The translations under genes were made by a program, and so were the position numbers. The notes below the pieces were generated by a model. That model was given only the letters and a program-made list of their open reading frames with translations. It did no database searches and had not been told where the DNA came from. From NCBI GenBank assembly GCA_050942995.1, contig JBMNOI010000089.1:1-15711 (forward strand): DNA of 15,711 nt. Direction: 5' to 3'. Origin of the DNA: JBMNOI01 sp050942995 (lineage in GTDB: Bacteria > Chloroflexota > Anaerolineae > UBA1429). Shown piece after piece: positions 1-5,640 of this stretch (position 1 is its first letter; each line of letters starts with the position of its first letter).

Positions 1-40
1 ACAATCATCGACCCATCCGTCTCTCATCCAGAGGAGAACT

Positions 41-916
41 ATGAGCGAGAAGCGTTTTCGTGGCATCGTCCGCAGCGTCACCCTCTGCAAAGAGGACATG
101 ATGAAACTGCTCACCATGCCGGCCGACGAGATCAACGCGTGGAGCCCCGTCACCGTGCGCCTCTTCCCCGACTATGACGCGGCGCTGGCGGCCATGGCCC
201 GCTCCATGGTGGATACGATCGCCGAGAACAACCGCGCCGGCCGCATCACCACCCTGATCTTGCCGGTGGGGCCAACCGCCCAGTACCCCATCGCCGCCGA
301 GATCTCGAACCGCGAGGGCATTAGCTGGAAGAATGTGTGGACCTTTAATATGGATGAGTATCTCGATTGGGAGGGGCGCCTCATCCCTCGAGATCATCCC
401 ATGAGCTTTCGTGCCGCCATGGAACGAGAGCTCTTTGACCGGCTGGATGAGGAGTTGCGCATCCCCGAGGAACAGCGCTGGTTTCCCGATCCCTTTGCTC
501 CCGATGCCATCGACGCCAAAATAAAAGAGCTCACCGGCGGAGAGGGAGTCGACGTCTGTTTCGGCGGTGTCGGCGAACACGGGCACATCGCCTTTAACGA
601 GGCGCCCGATCTGCTGGCCCATTACGCTCATCTCACACCCGACGAGTTCAAGAACTCGCGCACCCGGGTGCTGAGCCTCAATCCAGAGACGGCGACGCGG
701 GCGTTTCGCAGTCCACTCTACACTCTGTGTCCGCCGGGCGCAGTGACGTTGGGGATGAAGGCGATTTTGGGCGCCAGGCGCATCGAACTGGCCACCCGTG
801 GCACATTGCTCAGACTGGCCGCCATGCACCCGCCCACGATGGATTATCCGGTCACACTGATCCAGGAGCATCCGCGGGCCAAGGAGACGGTGATATTGTA
901 CGGGACCGCAGACTAG
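41..916 (+). CDS. Glucosamine-6-phosphate deaminase/isomerase-like protein (NagB family, divergent)
   Basis: A 291-residue protein of the NagB/6-phosphogluconolactonase-like sugar-phosphate isomerase fold. NagB converts glucosamine-6-phosphate to fructose-6-phosphate and ammonia in the cytoplasm. Visible landmarks are a phosphate-loop-like LPVGPTA (residues 74-80, where NagB usually has a TGGTP-type loop), FNMDEY (102-107, carrying the aspartate that acts as general base in NagB) and GGVGEHGHIAFNEAP (175-189, carrying the active-site His182 and Glu187). The start at 41 follows GAGGAG (31-36) with good spacing. The aspartate two residues before the active-site histidine in E. coli NagB (Asp141, from memory) appears as His180 here, and there are about 30 extra N-terminal residues, so this is a side branch of the family. 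Its upstream context is cut by the window. Family assignment is firm; the exact substrate is not. Confidence 0.82.
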   Translation: MSEKRFRGIVRSVTLCKEDMMKLLTMPADEINAWSPVTVRLFPDYDAALAAMARSMVDTIAENNRAGRITTLILPVGPTAQYPIAAEISNREGISWKNVWTFNMDEYLDWEGRLIPRDHPMSFRAAMERELFDRLDEELRIPEEQRWFPDPFAPDAIDAKIKELTGGEGVDVCFGGVGEHGHIAFNEAPDLLAHYAHLTPDEFKNSRTRVLSLNPETATRAFRSPLYTLCPPGAVTLGMKAILGARRIELATRGTLLRLAAMHPPTMDYPVTLIQEHPRAKETVILYGTAD

Positions 917-993
917 GGCGTACAAGTGCGCCCTGTAGATCTTTACGACTCGTCTCTCGAATGCGCCCCAGGACGATCGATCCGGGATAGCAA

Positions 994-1041
994 ACGGGCG
1001 CTGCCGGCGGTCGACGATCATCGGCCATCGGCAGCGCCCGT
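994..1041. terminator. Hairpin between converging genes
   Basis: A perfect 13-bp inverted repeat (994-1006 with 1029-1041, core CGGGCGCTGCCG) with a 22-nt loop lies between the nagB-like stop at 916 and the minus-strand stop at 1069. On the minus strand it is followed by TTTGCTATC. On the plus strand there is no T-run. It probably terminates the minus-strand gene and may slow transcription from the left. The weak T-tracts limit certainty. Confidence 0.55.
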
Positions 1042-1068
1042 CGTGATCCGGCAAAAAACCGCATCATA

Positions 1069-1770
1069 TCAGGCGTCGTTCTGAGGGCGGCGGAACAGCG
1101 CATTGAACGGATCGTTCGCCAGTCGTTTGATCAGCGGCGTCGTGCCGGCCAGGTCGTCGGCGTAGAGATGCGCCGTGTCGTTCAGCCGTTCCAGGGCACG
1201 CTCACCCCAGCTATTGATACGCAAGACCGTGATACTGGCCGTGGCGGTATCGAACGCCGCCCCCTGCGAGCAATCGATGTCGATCCCCAGCCACCAGGTG
1301 ACGATCTGCTTGATGGCACCGCCATGGCTCACCAGAATCGGCACCTCATCATCGGTCAACGGCAGAGTCTCCATCCAGCCGGCCACCCGCTGATAAAACT
1401 CGCGCCACGTCTCTGCCCCGGGATAGGGCCGCCAATCGACGAACGGCTCGGCGGGCGCGAGCTGCAGTTGCTCGGCCTCGGCGACCGTTCGACCCGCGGC
1501 AATGCCGTTGTTATATTCACGCAAAGAGGGCACCACTTGCGGCTCCAGATTCAGCGCCTCAGAGATAAACCCGGCCGTCTGCGCCGCTCGTTGCAGATCA
1601 CTGGTGAACAAGCGACAGGGAATGCCGTCCAGTTCGGCCTTGAGTCGCATCGCCAGGCTCGCTGCCTGACGACGCCCCAAATCCGTCAGACCGGTATCGG
1701 TCCAGCCGCCGGTCAGGCCGTTGATGTGATGTTCCGATTGAGCGTGGCGTGCAACAACGATGATGGTCAT
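1069..1770 (-). CDS. Histidine phosphatase family protein (phosphoglycerate mutase-like)
   Basis: A 233-residue cytoplasmic enzyme of the branch-1 histidine phosphatase superfamily, which works through a phosphohistidine. The signature is RHAQSE at residues 8-13 (His9 is the nucleophile, in the usual RHG/RHA context). Supporting residues are Arg61 in SDLQRAAQT, Glu85 in SLREYNNG (acid/base position) and the second active-site histidine in SHGG (His149). I chose the ATG at 1770 because AAGGAG lies just upstream and the RHA motif then sits at the usual distance from the N terminus; the frame stays open to 1845 but that extension has no RBS. The gene is monocistronic, with its own promoter and a hairpin after the stop. 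The family includes mutases, cobalamin-pathway phosphatases and broad phosphatases; the sequence does not decide between them. Confidence 0.9.
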   Translation of the reverse strand: MTIIVVARHAQSEHHINGLTGGWTDTGLTDLGRRQAASLAMRLKAELDGIPCRLFTSDLQRAAQTAGFISEALNLEPQVVPSLREYNNGIAAGRTVAEAEQLQLAPAEPFVDWRPYPGAETWREFYQRVAGWMETLPLTDDEVPILVSHGGAIKQIVTWWLGIDIDCSQGAAFDTATASITVLRINSWGERALERLNDTAHLYADDLAGTTPLIKRLANDPFNALFRRPQNDA

Positions 1771-1833
1771 GTTCGCTCCTTTCGTAGACTGGCCGGCCAT
1801 GAGAGAGGTCTCCCCGGCACGACGCCGACCCTC

Positions 1834-1861
1834 ATTATACCACATACGCGGATCCGGTCAG
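1834..1861 (-). promoter_or_regulatory. Extended -10 promoter of the histidine phosphatase gene
   Basis: On the minus strand TATAAT (1839-1834) is preceded by TGG, giving an extended -10 element. A CTGACC -35 candidate (4 of 6 matches) lies 16 nt upstream at 1861-1856. The expected start is near 1827, leaving a leader of about 57 nt. Confidence 0.65.
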
Positions 1862-1941
1862 GTCCGATGGCAGGCCTCGCTGATGATCACTCATCCATAG
1901 AAAAAGGCAACCGCTCCGCAGCCAGGGTTCATCATCTTTTT

Positions 1942-1970
1942 TTGACACCGAAGCAGGAATATGCTATGAT
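1942..1970 (+). promoter_or_regulatory. Consensus sigma-70 promoter of the cold-shock gene
   Basis: TTGACA (1942-1947), a 17-nt spacer and TATGAT (1965-1970) form a near-perfect housekeeping promoter. The predicted start is near 1977, about 150 nt ahead of the cold-shock ATG. Confidence 0.85.
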
Positions 1971-1976
1971 GGCAAA

Positions 1977-2129
1977 TAGTAAGGCGTAGTGGGTTTTGTT
2001 ACGGAACCTTTTGATGGACCGTCAGGCTGCTATTGGCCTAGGCGGCTTTTTTTATCATCAGGTCCCGCGCAGAGCCTCGCACCTTCACGTGTAGGTCGTT
2101 TCGGTACTCATCAAGGAGGGCGGACTGTA
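1977..2129 (+). promoter_or_regulatory. Long cold-shock mRNA leader with a terminator-like hairpin
   Basis: About 153 nt of untranslated leader separates the predicted start from the csp ATG. Inside it, 2024-2031 can pair with 2041-2048 (8 bp, three of them G-U) around a 9-nt loop, and the right arm runs into seven T residues (2047-2053). That is the layout of a weak intrinsic terminator or attenuator. Long structured leaders that sense temperature are known for cspA-type mRNAs in E. coli; whether this one does so is inference. The leader ends with AAGGAGG at 2113-2119. Confidence 0.5.
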
Positions 2130-2372
2130 ATGTCTGAACGTGTAATTGGTCGCGTCAAGTGGTTCAATTCGGAAAAGGGTTACGGCTTTATTGCTCGAGA
2201 AGGTGGCGCCGATGTGTTTGTGCATTACTCGGCAATCCAGGAGAGCGGATTCCGTAACCTGGTAGAGGGCGAGGAGGTCGAATTCAGCGTACAGTCCAGC
2301 CCCAAAGGCCCGCAGGCCGCCGATGTGGTTCGCCTGGGTAGTGGTGCCAGCAGCAGCGACGACGACTACTAG
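2130..2372 (+). CDS. csp: Cold-shock domain protein (CspA family)
   Basis: An 80-residue single-domain cold-shock protein that binds single-stranded RNA/DNA and acts as an RNA chaperone. It shows GRVKWFNSEKGYGFI (residues 7-21, with the RNP1 motif KGYGFI) and VFVHY (29-33, RNP2), then the conserved EGEEVEF strand. The C-terminal tail GSGASSSDDDY is acidic, serine-rich and longer than in the compact 67-70 residue members. The ATG at 2130 follows AAGGAGG at 2113-2119. The frame is open upstream but that part lies in the leader. The gene is monocistronic: consensus promoter, long leader and strong terminator all belong to it alone. Confidence 0.97.
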   Translation: MSERVIGRVKWFNSEKGYGFIAREGGADVFVHYSAIQESGFRNLVEGEEVEFSVQSSPKGPQAADVVRLGSGASSSDDDY

Positions 2373-2387
2373 ACCGAACGAACAAGG

Positions 2388-2414
2388 GCGGGCGCATGAG
2401 CGCCCGCTTTTTTT
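2388..2414 (+). terminator. Strong intrinsic terminator of csp
   Basis: GCGGGCGC (2388-2395) pairs perfectly with GCGCCCGC (2400-2407) around the loop ATGA, followed directly by seven T residues (2408-2414). It sits 16 nt after the csp stop. Confidence 0.95.
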
Positions 2415-2467
2415 GTGCCGATCTTTTTCATGATCCGCTGATTGAGCCGACCCGGCCCGCAATGAAC

Positions 2468-2497
2468 GAGGGGCCGTCCGCATACGGACAGCCCCTC
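2468..2497 (-). terminator. Hairpin downstream of tupA
   Basis: GAGGGGC (2468-2474) pairs with GCCCCTC (2491-2497) and GTCCG (2476-2480) with CGGAC (2485-2489), with one mismatch and a CATA loop. It lies about 55 nt past the tupA stop in the gap between two converging genes. No clear T-run follows on either strand, so it may be a weak or Rho-assisted stop. Confidence 0.5.
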
Positions 2498-2551
2498 ATA
2501 AGGCTTTCGCTCATTACGCCCCCTTGATGGTGATGGGGGCCGCCCTCGCTC

Positions 2552-3412
2552 TTAGCGGGAGCGCCACGCCTCCGAATCGGGGGTAAACAGCGGCGCGCCA
2601 AAGGTATCCACCCCAAACTCCGCGATCATCTCCTGGGTGGGCACCGAGATGAGCCAGTCGATGAACTGATCGGCCAGCTCGTTATTGATGTCCGGGTTCT
2701 TGTCCGGATTTACGGTGATAACGCCGTACGGGTTGAACAGAGTCGGGTCTCCCTCTACCAGAACCACCAAATCGGTCCCCTCCAGCGTACGGGCCAGATA
2801 GGTCCCGCGGTCGCTCAGGGTATAGGCTTCCTGCTCGTTGGCCATAGTCAGTACGGCGCCCATTCCCTGCCCCGCCGAAATGTACCAGTCACCCGACGGT
2901 TCGATGCCGGCCTGAGCCCAAATCGCATTTTCCTTGTTATGTGTGCCCGAGTTATCGCCGCGTGATATGAACGTCGACTCACTCTCGGCCAAACGCGTCA
3001 GCGCGGCGACGGCATCCGTCATCCCACCGATACCGGCCGGATCGTCGGGAACCCCCAGGATGACAAAGTCGTTATACATGACGTCCTCACGGCGCACGCC
3101 ATGGCCCGCCTCCATAAACGCGTCCTCGGCACTACGCGAATGCACCAGCACGACATCGACGTTGCCGTCCTCGCCCAGCTTGAGCGCCTGGCCGGTGCCC
3201 ACGGCGATGACACTCACCGTCGCGTTATATTCCTCCTCGAAATCGGGCAGGATGGCATCCAGCAGTCCGGAATCGGCGGTGCTGGTGGTCGTCGCCAGCC
3301 TCAGTTCCTGCGGTTCCTGTGCTGTAGGGCTGCACCCGGCAACAACCAGAGCGACCGACATGAGTAGAACGAGCATGGTGATCATCTGACGAATGGTACG
3401 ACGCGATGACAT
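2552..3412 (-). CDS. tupA: Tungstate ABC transporter substrate-binding lipoprotein (TupA-like)
   Basis: A 286-residue extracytoplasmic solute-binding protein of the TupA/PBP-II type, which binds tungstate (or molybdate) for import. The N terminus is a lipoprotein signal peptide with a hydrophobic stretch (about residues 10-25) and lipobox VAGC, placing the lipidated cysteine at Cys27. The TupA signatures LATTTSTADSGLLD (about 39-52) and SRGDNSGTHNKE are both present. The ATG at 3412 follows AAGGAG with 6-nt spacing; the frame continues to 3487 without an RBS. No permease (tupB) or ATPase (tupC) gene is adjacent: downstream is the converging csp gene. It must use a transporter encoded elsewhere unless it has another role. 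Expression probably passes through the attenuator leader upstream. Confidence 0.93.
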   Translation of the reverse strand: MSSRRTIRQMITMLVLLMSVALVVAGCSPTAQEPQELRLATTTSTADSGLLDAILPDFEEEYNATVSVIAVGTGQALKLGEDGNVDVVLVHSRSAEDAFMEAGHGVRREDVMYNDFVILGVPDDPAGIGGMTDAVAALTRLAESESTFISRGDNSGTHNKENAIWAQAGIEPSGDWYISAGQGMGAVLTMANEQEAYTLSDRGTYLARTLEGTDLVVLVEGDPTLFNPYGVITVNPDKNPDINNELADQFIDWLISVPTQEMIAEFGVDTFGAPLFTPDSEAWRSR

Positions 3413-3458
3413 GACAGTCTCCTTTACAGTGGGATTGTGGTTCTCGTCATCAACCGAC

Positions 3459-3504
3459 AAAAAGGCCGGCGTTCCCTCCTCGCACACGGAAAGGAACGCC
3501 GGCC
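3459..3504 (-). terminator. Intrinsic terminator inside the tupA leader (attenuator)
   Basis: On the minus strand a perfect 12-bp stem (3504-3493 with 3475-3464, GGCCGGCGTTCC and complement) is followed at once by TTTTT (3463-3459). It lies between the promoter at 3684-3711 and the tupA RBS, so it would stop transcripts before the gene. A possible antiterminator is the 8-nt GGAAAGGA (3534-3527), which is perfectly complementary to TCCTTTCC (3495-3488) at the top of this hairpin. Confidence 0.85.
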
Positions 3505-3547
3505 CGTTGGGTCGTCGTCAGAGATCTCCTTTCCAAATGCGGGGGGC

Positions 3548-3565
3548 GCACGCGTTTCCACGTAC
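3548..3565 (-). promoter_or_regulatory. GNRA-capped hairpin in the tupA leader
   Basis: On the minus strand GTACGTG (3565-3559) pairs with CGCGTGC (3554-3548), 7 bp with two G-U pairs, closed by a GAAA tetraloop. It sits between the candidate aptamer and the attenuator terminator and may be a structural or linker element of the same switch. Confidence 0.45.
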
Positions 3566-3568
3566 ACC

Positions 3569-3665
3569 GTGGGCTCCCTGTCGGGAACACTGCGATCGCA
3601 CACCATAGCCGTCGCGCTGGCATCCGCCAGCCGACGCCCTTAGGCCGGGCGATTCGGAGAGCCAC
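3569..3665 (-). promoter_or_regulatory. Candidate riboswitch aptamer in the tupA leader (possibly Moco/Tuco type)
   Basis: Reading the minus strand, GTGGCTCTCC (3665-3656) pairs with GGGAGCCCAC (3578-3569) as a closing stem of about 9 bp with a bulged C. Enclosed are three further hairpins: CGCCC/GGGCG; an extended one with CTGGC/GCCAG nested within GTCG/CGAC; and the self-complementary TGCGATCGCA. The element starts about 12 nt after the predicted transcript start and is followed by an intrinsic terminator. The blocks CTCCG, AAGGGCG and GCGACGGC resemble what I remember of the molybdenum/tungsten-cofactor RNA motif, and the downstream gene suits that ligand. The match is from memory and unverified. 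Aptamer-like folding is well supported; the class is a guess. Confidence 0.6.
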
Positions 3666-3683
3666 ATATTCGGTTCTGGGGCC

Positions 3684-3711
3684 ATTATACAACAAGCGGG
3701 AGAGTCGGCAA
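3684..3711 (-). promoter_or_regulatory. Promoter of the tupA leader
   Basis: Minus strand: perfect TATAAT (3689-3684) with TTGCCG (3711-3706, 4 of 6) 16 nt upstream. The expected start is near 3677. The -35 box lies inside the hairpin at 3695-3728. Confidence 0.75.
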
Positions 3712-3728
3712 ACCCGACTTCTCCCGCT
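3695..3728 (-). terminator. Hairpin between the small metal-binding gene and the tupA promoter
   Basis: 3695-3708 pairs with 3714-3728 (14 bp with one bulged T, GC-rich ends). On the minus strand it is followed by TTGTTGTAT, a modest T-rich tail. It probably ends the transcript of the small gene at 3813-3986 and insulates the tupA leader from read-through. Confidence 0.6.
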
Positions 3729-3812
3729 GCCTGTCATTCACACCGATCTGTGCTCGTTACCTATCCGGGCTCACGGGCCGCCCTCCGCACAACCCGATCA
3801 TCATCCCTTGTG
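3729..3812. other. Short intergenic stretch without recognised signals
   Basis: Between the hairpin and the stop of the small gene I see no promoter, repeat or coding potential. The rest of the 400-nt gap 3413-3812 is explained by the tupA leader elements. Confidence 0.5.
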
Positions 3813-3986
3813 TTACCAGGATCGTGACGGATTCTGCTCGCGGATCATCTCCCGGATCTCTTGATCGCTCATCTCGGCATCATGCTCGTCCAGAGCATGT
3901 TCCTGCATCACCTCGATCAGCTCGAAATCCGAATCGGCGATGATGACCTCACCACACACCGGACACTGTATCGCGTATCGATCCAT
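3813..3986 (-). CDS. Small DUF1059-like putative metal-binding protein
   Basis: A 57-residue acidic protein with CPVC (Cys8, Cys11) and two histidines in QEHALDEH (His30, His35), giving a C-x2-C-x18-H-x4-H arrangement that suits one zinc ion. The rest is predicted helical (EIREMIRE). The size and the pattern cysteines, then a helix with spaced histidines, then a short charged helix recall the DUF1059 'small metal-binding protein' family, whose function is unknown. I chose the ATG at 3986 because GGAGG ends 6 nt before it; the frame also opens with a GTG at 4001 that overlaps the RBS. It has its own promoter and a long leader of about 164 nt. Confidence 0.72.
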   Translation of the reverse strand: MDRYAIQCPVCGEVIIADSDFELIEVMQEHALDEHDAEMSDQEIREMIREQNPSRSW

Positions 3987-4156
3987 ACCATCCCTCCACA
4001 CAAAAACCGGCCCCGGGCATAACGGCCCCGGACAGGGCTACGCTACGAATCGGGCCTCTATCAGCATACCTGCCAGATCAGGAGGGGGAGTGAACGCATA
4101 ATCAGAGTGGATGATATGAAGGTGATGATCGACATATCCAGGCCCGAATCAACCCG

Positions 4157-4185
4157 ATTATATCATATAAATTATGATTAATCAA
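4157..4185 (-). promoter_or_regulatory. Promoter of the small metal-binding gene
   Basis: Minus strand: TTGATT (4185-4180), 17-nt spacer, perfect TATAAT (4162-4157), within an AT-rich patch unusual for this GC-rich window. Predicted start near 4150, so the leader to the ATG at 3986 is about 164 nt. I see no convincing riboswitch fold in that leader beyond short GC-rich repeats (CCCCGG at 4011-4016 and 4025-4030). Confidence 0.75.
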
Positions 4186-4189
4186 CGGT

Positions 4190-4300
4190 CCGTAAGAGCC
4201 ACCTTCCGAGGGTCTGCGCCGGTTGACATTCGCCACCTTCGGAAGGTGATACCGGGCCATGGCGCCGCCCTGTCCATAAAGGCCGCGTTATGGTGGATCA
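4190..4300. repeat. Two imperfect CCTTC-type palindromes in the divergent intergenic region
   Basis: ACCTTC-C-GAGGGT (4201-4213) and the perfect CACCTTC-G-GAAGGTG (4235-4249) lie 34 bp apart between the divergent promoters at 4157-4185 and 4301-4329. Similar palindromes recur at 7573-7589 and 8142-8154. They could be operator sites or small dispersed hairpins; nothing here decides. Confidence 0.45.
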
Positions 4301-4329
4301 TTGCCAACGGACGCATCCTATGCTATGAT
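4301..4329 (+). promoter_or_regulatory. Promoter of the M50 protease gene
   Basis: TTGCCA (4301-4306), 17-nt spacer, TATGAT (4324-4329). Expected start near 4336. This argues against the upstream TTG codon at 4338 as a start, since it would be essentially leaderless. Confidence 0.75.
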
Positions 4330-4361
4330 AGGAGAAATTGTCCGCGGGAGTAACCGTCGGC

Positions 4362-5486
4362 ATGTCCGAGATGCCACTTCACCGGCCTATCCCCCCGGCA
4401 GACTCGATCCGTTGGATTCGCCAGGTGCTCGAGGGGGTTTTCGAGGCCGATGATATCACCATAGGGGCGATGGGAGGCCGCGGCATTCGTATCCGTGGCC
4501 ATTTTCTCGTCGAACCCCATCAGGCTTATGAGCGTCTGGCGCCTCTGTTTCGTCAGCGGGGGCACACGGTGCTTTTTCGTCATGAGGATGACGACGGCAC
4601 CGTCATCCTGGTCATGGAGGGCGTGATCGAGCCGACGCCCAACAACCGCTGGCTGCCGATCGTTCTGGCCATAACCACCGTCATCTCGATGCTCTTTACA
4701 TACACCTTTTTATTCGAGGGCGCCGAGCCGACATGGGCTCATCTGGGCCGGGCGTTGCCGCGAGCGGCCCAGTTTACGGCGAGCCTGCTCGCCATTCTGG
4801 TCGCTCACGAGATGGGGCATTATATCACCGCCCGCCGTTTCGGCGTGGCGGTGACTCCCCCTTATCTGATTCCCCTTCCGTTCAGCCCGTTCGGCACAAT
4901 GGGCGCCGTCATTCGCATGAAGGATATCCCCCCCAGCCGTCGGGCCATGCTGTTGACCGGCGCGGCGGGACCCCTGGCCGGGCTGATCGTGGCTATCCCG
5001 CTCCTTCTGCTGGGGCTCATCCTGTCCGAAGTGACGCCCCTGCCCACCGAGGGAGGGTATCTGGCCGAGGGGAACTCGATCCTGTATATGGCGCTCAAAT
5101 ATCTGGTATTCGGTCGCCCGCTCCCTTTGGGCGGCGAAGACGTATTACTGCATCCGGTGGCTTTTGCCGGTTGGGCCGGATTGCTGGTTACATCACTTAA
5201 CCTGATCCCTGCCGGTCAACTCGATGGCGGGCATATCGCCTATGCGCTGTTGGGATGGCGGGCACGCTACCTTACCCGGGTCATTATCGGCATAGTTGCC
5301 GTTTTGGGAATATTCTGGCAAGGGTGGTTACTATGGGCTGTGTTGATCTTTTTCCTGTCCCGTGTTCAGACGGGGCCGCTGGATGATATCTCGCCCCTCA
5401 GCCGGGGAGAAATTGCCCTCGCCGTTGTACTGCTGGTGTTGTTTGTGCTCACATTCACGCCATTCCCTCTGCGCCTGATTCCCTGA
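4362..5486 (+). CDS. Site-2 protease family membrane metalloprotease (M50)
   Basis: A 374-residue polytopic zinc protease of the S2P/M50 family, which cleaves substrates within the membrane. Residues 1-95 form a soluble cytosolic-looking domain. Hydrophobic helices follow, with the zinc motif HEMGH at 149-153 and the second conserved motif LNLIPAGQLDGGH at 279-291, where Asp288 is the expected third ligand. The stretch LTGAAGPLAGLIVAIP between them is typical of this group, which resembles the plant/cyanobacterial EGY-like branch more than RseP: no PDZ domain is visible. The ATG at 4362 is preferred, with GGGAG at 4345-4349; the frame stays open to a TTG at 4338. No terminator is seen after the stop, so the PA14 gene 154 nt downstream may be co-transcribed. 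Confidence 0.93.
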   Translation: MSEMPLHRPIPPADSIRWIRQVLEGVFEADDITIGAMGGRGIRIRGHFLVEPHQAYERLAPLFRQRGHTVLFRHEDDDGTVILVMEGVIEPTPNNRWLPIVLAITTVISMLFTYTFLFEGAEPTWAHLGRALPRAAQFTASLLAILVAHEMGHYITARRFGVAVTPPYLIPLPFSPFGTMGAVIRMKDIPPSRRAMLLTGAAGPLAGLIVAIPLLLLGLILSEVTPLPTEGGYLAEGNSILYMALKYLVFGRPLPLGGEDVLLHPVAFAGWAGLLVTSLNLIPAGQLDGGHIAYALLGWRARYLTRVIIGIVAVLGIFWQGWLLWAVLIFFLSRVQTGPLDDISPLSRGEIALAVVLLVLFVLTFTPFPLRLIP

Positions 5487-5640
5487 GCCGACACGAGCGT
5501 CCATCACGGCACCACAGCTATGCGTCGCAGCGATCCTTCTCGAATTGCCCGCACCCTTTGTTCGTGAACCGGGCCGTTGTGGAACTGTTCCGCTGCTCTC
5601 GACGTCCAATTGTCATGGCAATGGCATGAGAGGAACCTTC

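Noticed and set aside
5..1054. Long open frame of about 349 codons on the minus strand opposite the nagB-like gene
   Set aside because: It is antisense to a clear enzyme, has no recognisable domain and no suitable RBS; GC-rich codon bias leaves such frames open.
3632..3650. CCGGCCTAA string in the tupA leader recalling the cyclic-di-GMP GEMM riboswitch
   Set aside because: It is part of a simple local hairpin (CGCCC/GGGCG); the other conserved GEMM elements are missing.
4223..4252. A perfect TTGACA at 4223-4228 as a second promoter for the protease
   Set aside because: The bases at -10 distance (GTGATA or TGATAC) match the consensus poorly; the 4301-4329 promoter is much better.
4338..4340. 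Upstream TTG start for the M50 protease
   Set aside because: It lies within a few bases of the predicted transcript start and only 3 nt after AGGAG; the ATG at 4362 is more plausible.
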